Positions 49,391 through 58,605 are shown, counted from the first letter of the stretch. The stretch is 64,000 nucleotides of DNA from Oscillospiraceae bacterium (GCA_019423755.1 JAHZAU010000002.1:62001-126000), one strand, 5' to 3'. The notes: a model not told the origin generated them from the sequence alone. A program made the numbers and translations.

Positions 49391-51667
49391 CTATTTCTCC
49401 TGGGCAAGGGCCATAGCGATCTGCTCCGGCAGGATGGGCAGGGTGCGGAAGGCGTGGCCGGTGGCGGAGAGGATGGCCCCGAAGATGGCCGGGGACGGGG
49501 TGTTGATCACCAGCTCGCCGATGGACTTGGCGCCAAAGGGGCCGGTGGGCTCGTAGCTGCTTTCAAACTCCACCCGGATGGTTCCCGCTTCCAGGCGGGT
49601 GGGGATCTTATACTGAAGGAAGGAGTCGTTGACCATGCGGCCCTGTTCGGTGTACTGCACGTCCTCGCAAAGGGCCATGCCGATACCCTGGACGATGCCG
49701 CCCTCGGTCTGGACCCGGGCCAGGTTGGTGTTGACTACGGTACCGCAGTCCACCGCTGCCACGTAATCCACCAGCTGGACCTCGCCGGTCTGGGGGTCCA
49801 GGTCGATCTCGGCCATACCCACCATAAACGGCGGCGGGGAGACGGGGGAGGAATGGGACTCGCAGGCGGACAGGCAGCGGTTGTGGCCGTCGAAGCTGGC
49901 GTAGCCGATCTGGGAAAGGCTCACCGCCTCGCCGCCGGGGACAAACACCTGCTTGCCGTCAAACTCAGCCTGCTCCACCGGGACACCCAGCATCCGGGCG
50001 CCCTGCTCCAGGATCTTCTGACGCAGGGTCTCACAGGTCTTGACCACCGCCATACCGGTGACATAGGTGGTGGCGGAGGCGTAGGAGCCGGTATCATAGG
50101 GGGATTGGTCGGTATCGACGCCGCGGACCGAGATGTTTTCCATCTCGCAGTCCAGGCAATCGGCGGCCATCTGCGCCAGGATGGTGTCGCAGCCGGTACC
50201 CATGTCGGTGCAGCCTACCAGCAGGGTGTAGAAGCCGTCGTCGTTAAGGCGGATCTCCACGCTGGCGATGTCCACGCCGGAGATGCCGCTGCCCTGCATA
50301 GCCATAGCGACGCCGGTGCTGCGGATGTGGCCGTTTTCCAGGACGCGGGGCTGGGCCTTGTTCTCCCAGTCCATCATCTCTTTGGCCTTCTTCATGCAGC
50401 GGTCGAGAGCGCAGCTGGCGCAAGGCTCGTTATAGTAGGTAGCCATGGTCTGGCCTTCCCGGACCATGTTTTTCTCACGGATGGCGCAGGGGTCCATCCC
50501 CAGCTCCCGGGCCAGCTCGTTGACGGCGGATTCCACCGCGAAGATACCCTGGGTAGCGCCGTAGCCGCGGTAGGCACCGCCGCCCATGGTGTTGGTGTAA
50601 ACGACCTCACAGTTAAAGCGGGCGGCCTTAAGGTTTCCGTAAAGGGAAAGGGACTTGTGGCCCACCAGACCGATGGTGGTGGGGCCGTGGTCGCCGTAGG
50701 CGCCGGCGTTGGAAAGGGCATACAGGTCCATAGCGCGGATGGTGCCGTCCCGGTCCGCGCCGATGCGGACGGTCATCTGCATCTCGTGGCGGGGGGAGCC
50801 GTTGGTCATGCTTTCTTTGCGGGTATAGATCAGGCTGGCGGGGCGGCCGGTCATCTTGGTGACAAAGGCCGGGAAGATCTCCGAAACCACGCTCTGCTTG
50901 GCGCCGAAACCGCCGCCGATGCGGGGTTTCACCACCCGGATCTGGCCCTTTTTCATCTCCAGGGCGTTTGCCAAAATACGGCGAACATGGAAGGGCACCT
51001 GGGTGGAGCTGACCACGTTGAGGCGGCCGTACTCGTCCAGATAGGTAAAGGTACGGAAGGTCTCCATCATCGCCTGGCTGTTGGCCTTGGTGTGATAGGT
51101 GCGCTCGATGACCACCGGGCAGGCGGCAAGCTCGGCCTCCACCTGGCCCACCTCAAAGCCCTCGGTGCTGCACAGGTTGCGGGCCGCGTCGGTACCCACG
51201 TCGCACAGGGCGTGGAAGTTTTCCTCCGGATGGACGACGATGGGGTTGTCCTTGGCCTGGGTGAAGTCCAGCAGCGGCGGCAGCACCTGGTATTGGACCT
51301 TCACCAGCCGCAGGGCCTTTTCGGCGGCGGCTTCGGTCTCGGCGGCGATGATGGCCACCGGGTCACCGACGCAGCGCAGCCGCTGGTCCAGGATCAGCCG
51401 GTCGTAGGGACTGGGCTCGGGGTAGGTCTGCCCCGCTGTGGTGAAGCGGCTTTGGGGCACGTCCTGATAGGTAAACACCGCCACCACGCCGGGCACCTTT
51501 TTGGCCACGGTGGTATCGATGGAGGTAATCACAGCGTGGGCATGGGGCGAGCGCAGCAGCTTGACGCAAAGGGCGTGCTGGGGCACCAGGTCGCCGGTGT
51601 ACACCGGTTTGCCGGTGACCAGGCTCATGGCGTCGGTCTTGCGGATGGGCGCGTTTACGTATTTCAT
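49391..51667 (-). CDS. Xanthine dehydrogenase-like molybdenum-binding large subunit
   Basis: The 758-residue protein holds the molybdopterin site. Family segments include TGKPVYTGDL at the N-terminus, RIGGGFGAKQ at about 243-252, GGGAYRGYGATQG at about 352-364, GCTDMGTGCDTILAQM near 476-491 and the catalytic Glu in FGAKSIGELVI near 720. The DMGTGCDT sequence resembles the purine hydroxylases of Clostridia that also need selenium, but the sequence alone cannot show that. The start overlaps the iron-sulfur subunit stop by 4 bases. Confidence 0.94.
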   Translation of the reverse strand: MKYVNAPIRKTDAMSLVTGKPVYTGDLVPQHALCVKLLRSPHAHAVITSIDTTVAKKVPGVVAVFTYQDVPQSRFTTAGQTYPEPSPYDRLILDQRLRCVGDPVAIIAAETEAAAEKALRLVKVQYQVLPPLLDFTQAKDNPIVVHPEENFHALCDVGTDAARNLCSTEGFEVGQVEAELAACPVVIERTYHTKANSQAMMETFRTFTYLDEYGRLNVVSSTQVPFHVRRILANALEMKKGQIRVVKPRIGGGFGAKQSVVSEIFPAFVTKMTGRPASLIYTRKESMTNGSPRHEMQMTVRIGADRDGTIRAMDLYALSNAGAYGDHGPTTIGLVGHKSLSLYGNLKAARFNCEVVYTNTMGGGAYRGYGATQGIFAVESAVNELARELGMDPCAIREKNMVREGQTMATYYNEPCASCALDRCMKKAKEMMDWENKAQPRVLENGHIRSTGVAMAMQGSGISGVDIASVEIRLNDDGFYTLLVGCTDMGTGCDTILAQMAADCLDCEMENISVRGVDTDQSPYDTGSYASATTYVTGMAVVKTCETLRQKILEQGARMLGVPVEQAEFDGKQVFVPGGEAVSLSQIGYASFDGHNRCLSACESHSSPVSPPPFMVGMAEIDLDPQTGEVQLVDYVAAVDCGTVVNTNLARVQTEGGIVQGIGMALCEDVQYTEQGRMVNDSFLQYKIPTRLEAGTIRVEFESSYEPTGPFGAKSIGELVINTPSPAIFGAILSATGHAFRTLPILPEQIAMALAQEK

Positions 51668-52128
51668 CTTGTCGCCGCCTTTCTTTCTGCCAGGTATTTG
51701 CGGATGGCCCGCAGCTGGCCCTGGTATCCGGTGCAGCGGCAGAGGTTGCCCGCCAGGTACTGCCGGATCTCCTCATCGGTGGGGTCAGTCAGTTCCTTTT
51801 CCATGGCCAGGACGCTCATAATAAAGCCCGGGCTGCAGAAGCCGCACTGCTCGGCGCCCTCGTCGGCCAGGAAGGCCCCGAAGCGGGCGGCTTCCTCCTG
51901 GAGGCCCTCCAGGGTGGTGACGGCGTGGCCGTCGGCGCGGACGGCCGGCACGCTGCAGGACAGCACCGGCTTGCCGTCCAGGTGAACGGTGCACAGACCG
52001 CAGTTGCTGGTCTCACAGCCGCATTTTACCGAAAGGCAGCCGTTTGCCCGCAGAAAATCAAAGAGACTGGCGTCCGGCGCCACCTCGGCGGTGCGCCGTA
52101 CCCCATTGAGCGTTACGGTAATGTTCAT
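51664..52128 (-). CDS. Xanthine dehydrogenase-like iron-sulfur subunit
   Basis: The 154-residue protein binds two [2Fe-2S] clusters. The N-terminal plant-type site has C-x4-C-x2-C in CGCETSNCGLC and a fourth Cys at PVLSC. The C-terminal helical site has CGFCSPGF and CRCTGY. It passes electrons from the molybdenum site to FAD. It overlaps both neighbours by 4 bases, so all three subunits are translationally coupled. Confidence 0.95.
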   Translation of the reverse strand: MNITVTLNGVRRTAEVAPDASLFDFLRANGCLSVKCGCETSNCGLCTVHLDGKPVLSCSVPAVRADGHAVTTLEGLQEEAARFGAFLADEGAEQCGFCSPGFIMSVLAMEKELTDPTDEEIRQYLAGNLCRCTGYQGQLRAIRKYLAERKAATR

Positions 52129-52889
52129 CTTGCTGCCTCCTTTTCCAGTTCTTCCAGCGCGCGCTGGCTGAGTACCCGCGACAGGTGGCGGCGGTAGTCG
52201 GCGCCGGCACGCAGGTTGCTGCCGTAGGGCAGCGCGGCCACCGCTTCGGCCAGGGTCTCTCGGCTCAGGCCGTCCAGGACCTGGGCGCGGTGCGGACGGG
52301 CGCCCACCACGGCCCGCAGGGAGCCGTCCTCGCCCTGGGAAACGGCGCAGGTAAGCACCGGCAGGTCGGTCTGGGTGTTGCGCATGCTCTGGTAGGCGGC
52401 GCGGCGGCCGTTTTTGCGCACCATCACCCGCAGCAGCACGTCCCGGTCATAGGGCTGGGCCGCGTACTGCACAAGCGGCATAACGCCGGCGCCCACCAGC
52501 TCTACCTGGCAGTCCAGGGCCAGCAGGCCGGTGAGGATATCCGAAAAACCAAAGCGGGAGGCAAGGCTTCCGCCCAGGGTAGCGCAGTTGCGGAACTGCA
52601 CCCCCACGATGTGCCGGGTCATATGGGCAAACAGCTCCCCAAAATGCTGGCGCAGCAGGGGGCTTGTCTCCAGCTGGCGCAGGGTGGTCATCGCTCCCAG
52701 CACCACCTGGTCCTCCTGGTCCTCGATCTGACCGAGACCCAGGCCGGACAGGTCGATGAGGGTGCCGATGGTGCGGTGGCCCAGCCGCAGCCAGCAGCCG
52801 CCGCCTAAAATGGCGTTATTCTTCTTTTGGTTAAGTTGATAGGCTTGTTCTGCCGTTTCGGCCTTGACGTAATTTTGCGCACGATACAA
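52125..52889 (-). CDS. Xanthine dehydrogenase-like FAD-binding subunit
   Basis: The 254-residue protein is the flavin subunit. Near residue 30 it has AILGGGCWLRLGHR in place of the usual AGGT loop, and TLGGSLASRFGFSDI at about 109-123 is the second FAD segment. The C-terminal part (NTQTDLPVLTCAVSQ ...) follows the CO-dehydrogenase flavoprotein fold. The start is a TTG at 52889, about 10 bases after AAAGGAG. It is the first gene of the operon, under the promoter at 52964..52992. Confidence 0.9.
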   Translation of the reverse strand: MYRAQNYVKAETAEQAYQLNQKKNNAILGGGCWLRLGHRTIGTLIDLSGLGLGQIEDQEDQVVLGAMTTLRQLETSPLLRQHFGELFAHMTRHIVGVQFRNCATLGGSLASRFGFSDILTGLLALDCQVELVGAGVMPLVQYAAQPYDRDVLLRVMVRKNGRRAAYQSMRNTQTDLPVLTCAVSQGEDGSLRAVVGARPHRAQVLDGLSRETLAEAVAALPYGSNLRAGADYRRHLSRVLSQRALEELEKEAAR

Positions 52890-52963
52890 ACCGCAACCTC
52901 TCCTTTCTCTGTGGCGTTTTCTCTTGCCGGGACGCGGGGCGCCCGGGTGTCTTTCCTGGTTTT

Positions 52964-52992
52964 ATTTTACCAAATGCGCCGGGGCTTGTCGA
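52964..52992 (-). promoter_or_regulatory. Promoter of the molybdenum hydroxylase operon
   Basis: TCGACA (52987..52992) and TAAAAT (52964..52969) on the minus strand, 17 bases apart. Confidence 0.6.
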
Positions 52993-53016
52993 TACGAAAA
53001 CCGCCTGATCTGGCGC

Positions 53017-53080
53017 AAAAAAGGGGCTGTCCTTCCTGCTGGGGCACCTTAGGTGCGCCCCGGCATTGAAAGACAGCCCC
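53017..53080 (-). terminator. Two-level terminator of the purine permease gene
   Basis: The outer stem GGGGCTGTC/GACAGCCCC encloses a second stem around GGGGCGCACC/GGTGCCCC. TTTTTT follows on the minus strand. It separates the permease from the hydroxylase operon. Confidence 0.85.
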
Positions 53081-53108
53081 GGGAATCCTGTCGCGAGAGG
53101 ATGGGGAA

Positions 53109-54425
53109 CTATTCGGCTTTCTCTTCTTTATCCTTGGGCAGGATCAGGTTCATAACGGTGGCGATGACGAAGGTCATGATGATGCCGTTCTGAGCAAAGA
53201 TCTGGCCCACCCAGGCGGGCATCTGGTCCAGAGCCTGGGGCACCATACCGATACCGACGCCCAGACCCAGCGCCATCGCTACGATCATGCCGTTGCGGCC
53301 GTCGAGCTTTTCTCTCTGCAGGGACTGCATACCGCTGACCAGGATCATGGCGAACATGATGACCGCCGCGCCGCCCAGTACCGACTGGGGCATGACCGAG
53401 AAGATGGCGGACAGCTTGGGCACAAAGCCGCAGAGGATGAGGAAGACCGCGCCGGTCATGATGCAGAAGCGGTTGACCACCTTGGTCACTGCAACCAGGC
53501 CCACGTTCTGGCTGAAGGAGGTGTTGGGCAGGACGCCGAACAGAGCGGCCACCAGGCTGCCCAGGCCGTCTGCCAGCACGCCGCCGGACAGCTCGTCGTC
53601 GGTGGGCTCGCGGTCCAGACCGCCGTTGGTGATACCGGAGATGTCGCCTACGGTCTCGACTGCGGTAGCTACGAACATAATGCCCATAGCAACGATGGCC
53701 TGCCAGTTAAACTGGGGTTTTACCGGCATGAGGTGCGGGAGGCTGAACCATTTGGCCTCGGCCACGGCGCTAAAGTCCACCATGCCCAGCAGGATGGCCA
53801 CCACATAGCCCACGCAGATGCCGATGAGGATAGCGGATACGCTTAAGAAGCCGGTGAAATACTGCTTGAAGATCAGGATGGTCACCACCACGATAGTACC
53901 AACCAGCAGGTGTTTCCAGTGGCCGTAATCGGCGCTACCTGCACCACCGGCAAAGTAGTTGACGCCCACCGGCAGCAGGGAGAGGCCGATGGACATGATC
54001 ACCAGGCTGGTGACCACCGGGGGGAACAGCTTTTTGAGCGGTTTAATAAAGAAGCCCAGGACCATTTCCAGCACGCCGCCCACCAGGCTGGCGCCCAGGA
54101 TGTAGCCATAGCCGTAGGTGGCGCCGATGGCTTTGCAGGTGCCCAGGAAGCCGGAGCTGGTGCCCATGACTACCGGCAGGCGGCAGCCGATCTTCCAGAC
54201 CGGGTACAGCTGCACCAGGGTGACCACACCGGCAATGAACATGGAGTTCTGGACCAGGATGGTCTTCAGGTTGACATCCATCTCCAGCATACCTGCTACG
54301 ATCAGCAGAGGGGAGATGTTGCCCAAAAACATCGCCAGGACGTGCTGGATGCCCAGCGGGATGGCTTTGCGAAGCGGGACGACGCCGTCCAGGCTGCGGA
54401 TGCTACCGGGATTGTTGCTCATCAT
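53109..54425 (-). CDS. Uracil/xanthine permease, NCS2 family
   Basis: The 438-residue inner-membrane carrier has about fourteen membrane segments. Family blocks are PLGIQHVLAMFLGNISPLLIV at the N-terminus, GTSSGFLGT at about 87-95, and the substrate motif region ETVGDISGITNGG ... DGLGSLVAALFGVLPNTSFSQNVGL at about 256-315. The purine riboswitch upstream points to xanthine or guanine rather than uracil. The start at 54425 (ATGATG) lies 7 bases after GGAG, which is itself inside the terminator hairpin of the leader. Confidence 0.93.
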   Translation of the reverse strand: MMSNNPGSIRSLDGVVPLRKAIPLGIQHVLAMFLGNISPLLIVAGMLEMDVNLKTILVQNSMFIAGVVTLVQLYPVWKIGCRLPVVMGTSSGFLGTCKAIGATYGYGYILGASLVGGVLEMVLGFFIKPLKKLFPPVVTSLVIMSIGLSLLPVGVNYFAGGAGSADYGHWKHLLVGTIVVVTILIFKQYFTGFLSVSAILIGICVGYVVAILLGMVDFSAVAEAKWFSLPHLMPVKPQFNWQAIVAMGIMFVATAVETVGDISGITNGGLDREPTDDELSGGVLADGLGSLVAALFGVLPNTSFSQNVGLVAVTKVVNRFCIMTGAVFLILCGFVPKLSAIFSVMPQSVLGGAAVIMFAMILVSGMQSLQREKLDGRNGMIVAMALGLGVGIGMVPQALDQMPAWVGQIFAQNGIIMTFVIATVMNLILPKDKEEKAE

Positions 54426-54426
54426 C

Positions 54427-54582
54427 AAAAAACTCCTCACTGTGCGCGGTTTGGCAGCACAATGAGGAGTCTTTTTCCACAGCAAAACAGCCCGCCCTCG
54501 CGGCGGAGCCTTGTTTTGCGTAGTCCTTTGATCACGGTCAAAGGGTAGAGACAGTCAGCCCATTCTGCTGAAAATATACGCA
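54427..54582 (-). promoter_or_regulatory. Purine (guanine-type) riboswitch with terminator overlapping the ribosome site
   Basis: The aptamer lies at 54517..54582 on the minus strand. P1 is TGCGTA/TACGCA; P2 CAGC/GCTG; J2/3 contains CTCTACC; P3 CCTTTGA/TCAAAGG has loop CCGTGA; J3/1 is GGACTA. The C in GACTA is the base that pairs with guanine or xanthine in this class. A second hairpin (GCAAAACA...TGTTTTGC) reuses the end of P1. The last hairpin (54432..54470) ends in GAGGAGTTTTTTGATG, so the terminator stem holds the Shine-Dalgarno sequence. Confidence 0.82.
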
Positions 54583-54611
54583 CCATTTTTTCGACAAAAA
54601 ATGCCGGTACT

Positions 54612-54641
54612 ACTATACCACACGCCGCCGCATTCTTCCAA
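54612..54641 (-). promoter_or_regulatory. Promoter of the riboswitch-permease transcript
   Basis: TTGGAA (54636..54641) and TATAGT (54612..54617) on the minus strand with an 18-base spacer, about 25 bases before the aptamer. Confidence 0.55.
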
Positions 54642-54723
54642 CCTTTTTCCGGCAAAATCATAGGAATGGATGAAATTGCGCCCTTCCCGCCCCGCTTCTT
54701 TGGCCAATCTTCCCCCTTGGGGC

Positions 54724-54757
54724 AAAAGCAAAGCGCCGGAGGTCTCCCCCGGCGCCT
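54724..54757 (-). terminator. Terminator of the symporter-dipeptidase operon
   Basis: AGGCGCCGG and CCGGCGCT pair on the minus strand, and TTTGCTTTTG follows, about 60 bases after iadA. Confidence 0.7.
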
Positions 54758-54814
54758 TGCCTGCTTGGATGTGGATGTATGGGATCATAAATGCGGATTG
54801 CAAAAGACTAGGCC

Positions 54815-55957
54815 CTATTCCTCGTAGGTGCCTTTGACCAAAGCCACGCCCTGCTGCACCATCATCCGGCCGCGGGCCATGACCCATTCCAGGCCCAGCT
54901 GCTCGTCCAGGAGCAGCAGGTCGGCGTCGGCGCCGGGGCGGACGTGTCCCTTCCGGGGCAGGTCCAGGCCGTCTGCCACCTGGGAGGTGACAAAGGGCAG
55001 CGCCTCTTCCAAAGCAAAGCCGTACTCCCCTACCATAGCCTGCAGCTCCCGATGCAGCGCCGCCACGGTGGAGACGCCCATCTTCACCAGGTTGCCCTGG
55101 CTGTCGTACTCCGACCAGCTGCCGTAGCCGTCAGAGCTGACGGTCATGTGCCCGGTGGGGACGCCTTCCTCCACCGCGCGGCGCAGTACCGCCGCCGGGC
55201 GGAAGTGGTCGTTGATGCCGCAGGTCCAGTCGGTGTAGCCGCCCAGGCGAGCAAACTGCAGCGCCTGTTCCAGCAGCGCGGGGTTGCGGTTCAGGTGGGT
55301 GGGGCGGAGGGTGCGGATGGGGATGTTGGTCTGGTCCAGAGCGCGCAGCACCGGGCCCAGGCCGTCTTTGCCGTCGCCCATGTGGATGACGGCGATGCCG
55401 GGCTTGCCGCCGATCATGCCGGCGGTGCGGGTCTGCGCAGCCAGGTGGAAGAACGCCGCATCGGTGGGGCAGGAATCCCGGTGGTCAGAAATGGCCATTT
55501 TGGTGCCGATGATCTCCTCCACAAACACGATGTCCTTCTCCACGCTTCCGGTGAGGGTGGGACCGGGGATGCTGTATGCCCCGGTGCAGCAGTAGGCGGT
55601 GATGCCCTCCTGCCGCAGGGCCTTGGTCTTGGCCACCAGGTTTTCCACCGAGCGGGTGGTGGAATCGGTGCCCAGCAGGCCCACCACCGTGGTGATGCCG
55701 TTGGTGGTCAGACGGGTGAGGGTCGCTTCCGGCACGCGGGTGCGGAATCCTCCTTCCCCGCCGCCGCCGGTGATATGGACATGCTGGTCCACAAAGCCGG
55801 GCACCAGCCGCAGGCCGCGGCAGTCGATGACCTCCAGCTCTTCCCAGTCAAGGTCCAGGTGGGGGGCCATGGCCTGGATCTGCTCCGAAGCGATGAGGAT
55901 ATCCCGAAGGCCCAAATGTTCCGGCGCGTAGACATCTGCATTTTTCAGTAAGATCAT
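54815..55957 (-). CDS. iadA: Isoaspartyl dipeptidase (beta-aspartyl-peptidase)
   Basis: The 380-residue amidohydrolase cuts isoaspartyl (beta-Asp-X) dipeptides, which arise from protein ageing. It has the metal site VPGFVDQHVHITGGGGEGG at about 53-71, with TRVPEATLTRLTTNGITTVVGLLGTDS close behind. GAYSIPGPTLTGS, AISDHRDSCP and a VIHMGDGKDGL segment, plus the final metal Asp in TVSSDGYGSW, follow the IadA pattern. The start at 55957 follows AAGGAG. It is the last gene of the symporter operon. Confidence 0.92.
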   Translation of the reverse strand: MILLKNADVYAPEHLGLRDILIASEQIQAMAPHLDLDWEELEVIDCRGLRLVPGFVDQHVHITGGGGEGGFRTRVPEATLTRLTTNGITTVVGLLGTDSTTRSVENLVAKTKALRQEGITAYCCTGAYSIPGPTLTGSVEKDIVFVEEIIGTKMAISDHRDSCPTDAAFFHLAAQTRTAGMIGGKPGIAVIHMGDGKDGLGPVLRALDQTNIPIRTLRPTHLNRNPALLEQALQFARLGGYTDWTCGINDHFRPAAVLRRAVEEGVPTGHMTVSSDGYGSWSEYDSQGNLVKMGVSTVAALHRELQAMVGEYGFALEEALPFVTSQVADGLDLPRKGHVRPGADADLLLLDEQLGLEWVMARGRMMVQQGVALVKGTYEE

Positions 55958-55997
55958 GGAATGCTCCTTGTTTCCTGCCGCCAAGCGGCGATCTGGT

Positions 55998-56747
55998 TTA
56001 GAATGTACGGAACTCTTCGATAAAGTCCCGGATATAGTTTACCGTCAGGTCCATGGCCTCCTGGCCCAGCTCGGCGCTGGAATCCTTGGGGTCAAAGGGG
56101 CCGTACCAGCCGCTGGGAGCGATCTCTTTGGTGTCCCGGGGCAGACGGACGACGCCGCCTTTGAAGCGGATGGCCTGGATGTAGGCCGGCTCGGTGTTGG
56201 CGCTGGGTTTGCCGGCGTTGACCGGCTGGCACAGCTCCATGTGGACGGCGGAGGGGTCCACCGCCAGCATAGCGGAGGTCTCCAGCACGTCGCCGTGGCC
56301 GCCGTCGAACTTGCTGTCCAGCTGGGCCACCAGGCTCCACCAGTCGATGCTGGCGCATACGCCGCCCTTATGGTAAACGTCCAGAGCCATTTTGTCAATG
56401 GCGGGGTTGTTGCCGCCGTGGCCGTTGAGCACCAGGAAGTGGCGGGCGCCGTGCTGCATCAGGGACTCGGTGATGCCGGAAAGGACGGTGTACAGCCCTT
56501 CGTAGCCGATGTTGATGCTGCCGGCGAAGCTCAGGTGGTAGGGGCAGACGCCGTAGGGCACTGCCGGTACCACGATGACGTTTTCCATGTCAGCCACATG
56601 GTCTGCCAGGTAGGAGGGGACCATGAAATCGGTGCCCAGGGCGCCCTGGGTGCCGTGCTGCTCGGTGCTGCCCACAGGGATGATGATGATCGGGTCATTT
56701 TTCAGAGCCTGAGCCGCCTGGGCGGTGGACATTTTTGCAAGATACAT
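55998..56747 (-). CDS. Creatininase family amidohydrolase
   Basis: The 249-residue protein has the two metal-site motifs of the creatininase fold: IIPVGSTEQHGTQGALGTDF at about 22-41 and LVLNGHGGNNPAID near 115-128. An Asp/Glu-rich segment GGHGDVLETSAML follows near 158-170. Members open cyclic amides (creatinine) or act as other small amide hydrolases; the true substrate is not clear. It lies between the symporter and iadA in the same operon, with short gaps. AAAGGAGG precedes the ATG. Confidence 0.9.
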   Translation of the reverse strand: MYLAKMSTAQAAQALKNDPIIIIPVGSTEQHGTQGALGTDFMVPSYLADHVADMENVIVVPAVPYGVCPYHLSFAGSINIGYEGLYTVLSGITESLMQHGARHFLVLNGHGGNNPAIDKMALDVYHKGGVCASIDWWSLVAQLDSKFDGGHGDVLETSAMLAVDPSAVHMELCQPVNAGKPSANTEPAYIQAIRFKGGVVRLPRDTKEIAPSGWYGPFDPKDSSAELGQEAMDLTVNYIRDFIEEFRTF

Positions 56748-56813
56748 GAAGAAAACCTCCTTTGCTGCCGGGGAACGCGCCCCCGGCGGCGGTCGTTTGG
56801 ACGTCTTGGTCCG

Positions 56814-58304
56814 TTATTTTACGCGGGCCTCGACCTTTTTGTAGATGTCAAAGTGACGGCTGATAACCTCCGGAGAGGGCGCTTTGGTCATGGAGCTGAC
56901 CACGACCATGGTGATGGCCGCCAGGATGGTGGACGGGAAGAGGGCGTGGAAGCCGAAGGCCAGAGCTTTCACCGAGGGGATCAGAGTGAAGGACAGCAGG
57001 CAGATCACGCCTACCACAACCGAGGCGATGGCGCCGGGCAGGGTGGCTTTCTTCCAATACATACCGAAGAGGATGGGAACCACGAAGATGGCCATACCGG
57101 AGAAGGCGAAGAGGTTGATCTCGAAGATGGAGCCGGGCTGGAAGACGCCGAAGAGGATGACCATGATACCGATGAGGATGGTAACGACCTTGGACATCTG
57201 CATGACGCTTTCGTCGGTGGCTTTCTTGTTGAGGATCTTCTGGTAGATGTCGCGGGTGACTGCACCGGTGGTGGTGACCAGGATGCCGTCGATGGTGGAC
57301 ATACCGGCTGCTACGATACCGGCGATGAAGACGGAAGCCAGGAAGGGATTGAGGCCGCGCTGCAGGATCATAGGAACGATCTGGTCGGCTTTTTCAATGC
57401 CCTGGATGGAAGCGATGCCGTTGACGCCGGCCCACTCGATGAGGGTGGCGGAGAAGAACATGCCGGCAGTACCCAGAAGGATGGCCTTGAACATGGTCTT
57501 GTGGTCCTTCATGGTGAAGAACTTGGTGAACAGGTGCGGCTGGCCCATGGTGAAGAAGGACCACAGCACGATGTTGGATACGTAGTAAGCCCAAGGCATA
57601 TAGCCGTTGGCGCCGGGGAAGGTCAGGTAAGCGGGGTTCATGTTCTGCAGGGTGTTGTTGATCTCATGGAAGCCGCCGCCCATAACAACCGAAACGATGA
57701 AGGTCATCACAGCGGTGGCGATCATCAAGCTGCCCTGGATAACGTCGGTGAGCATAGCGCCCTTCATACCGCCGCTCATGCAGTAGAGGATGACCACGAC
57801 GCCCATGCCCACAACGCCGACCCACTCGGGCAGGCCGGTGAACACGTGAACGATAACGCCGGCGCCGATGATCTGCGCGCCCATCATGGGGATGAGGAAG
57901 AAGAGCATCATAACGCCCAGGATACCGCTCATAGAAGAAGAACTGTACCGGTCGGACAGGTAGTCCGCCATGGTCAGGAAGCCGTACTCGTGGCCCAGGG
58001 TCACCAGCTTGCGGCCGATGAGGATGGCCGGCAGGATCATGCAGAATACCGCGCCGGGGACCGAGATAGCCATACCGGCGTAGCCCACGCCGTAGATGGT
58101 GCCGGGGGTGCCCAGGAAGGTACCCATGGAGAACTGGGTGGAGAAGTAGGCGATACCGCTGACGATAACGCCGGCCTTACCGCTGAGGACAAAGAAGTCG
58201 CCCAGGTTTTTGGTGCCGCGGCCGGCATACCAGCCGATGAAGGCCATAATGCCCAGGTAAAGAATCAGGACGGTGTAAAATGGTCCGGGAGATGGTTGGA
58301 TCAT
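56814..58304 (-). CDS. Sodium:solute symporter, SSS family
   Basis: The 496-residue inner-membrane carrier has about thirteen helices. The SSS pattern is clear: GWYAGRGTKNLGDFFVLSGKAGV near the start, YFSTQFSMGTFLGTPGTIYG at about 54-73, and AAGMSTIDGILVTTTGAVTRDI at about 315-336, which holds the sodium site. It resembles pantothenate/proline type carriers, but the substrate is unknown; the operon suggests a small amide or dipeptide. AAGGAGGAAA precedes the ATG. It follows the small subunit gene by 40 bases. Confidence 0.94.
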   Translation of the reverse strand: MIQPSPGPFYTVLILYLGIMAFIGWYAGRGTKNLGDFFVLSGKAGVIVSGIAYFSTQFSMGTFLGTPGTIYGVGYAGMAISVPGAVFCMILPAILIGRKLVTLGHEYGFLTMADYLSDRYSSSSMSGILGVMMLFFLIPMMGAQIIGAGVIVHVFTGLPEWVGVVGMGVVVILYCMSGGMKGAMLTDVIQGSLMIATAVMTFIVSVVMGGGFHEINNTLQNMNPAYLTFPGANGYMPWAYYVSNIVLWSFFTMGQPHLFTKFFTMKDHKTMFKAILLGTAGMFFSATLIEWAGVNGIASIQGIEKADQIVPMILQRGLNPFLASVFIAGIVAAGMSTIDGILVTTTGAVTRDIYQKILNKKATDESVMQMSKVVTILIGIMVILFGVFQPGSIFEINLFAFSGMAIFVVPILFGMYWKKATLPGAIASVVVGVICLLSFTLIPSVKALAFGFHALFPSTILAAITMVVVSSMTKAPSPEVISRHFDIYKKVEARVK

Positions 58305-58344
58305 AGCTTGATTTCCTCCTTCGTATCAAACAATCGGCAGCCGG

Positions 58345-58605
58345 CTACTTTTCTTCGCCGGACTGGTCTTCGTCATAGATGTGGTACTCCTTGCGCTTCA
58401 TGCACATACGGAAGTACACAAAGATCAGCACAAAGGTCACCGCTGTGTGGGCAAACCAGCCGAAGAGATAAGACGGGATGCCGCCCGCCGCCGGGATGTA
58501 GGTCTCGCTGTAGAAGAAGGGGAACGGGACCATGATCAGGAAAAACAGAAACAGGAAGATCAACAGCCAGGTCCGTTCAAAGTGTTCGGTAAACCATTTT
58601 TTCAT
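58345..58605 (-). CDS. Small symporter-associated membrane protein, YhdT/DUF997-like
   Basis: The 86-residue protein has two membrane helices (about 12-30 and 45-67) and a charged tail (KRKEYHIYDEDQSGEEK). Small two-helix proteins of this kind are encoded before SSS symporters in many bacteria and are thought to help them. The exact family name is uncertain. It is the first gene of the operon, about 200 bases after the tandem promoters. Confidence 0.8.
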   Translation of the reverse strand: MKKWFTEHFERTWLLIFLFLFFLIMVPFPFFYSETYIPAAGGIPSYLFGWFAHTAVTFVLIFVYFRMCMKRKEYHIYDEDQSGEEK

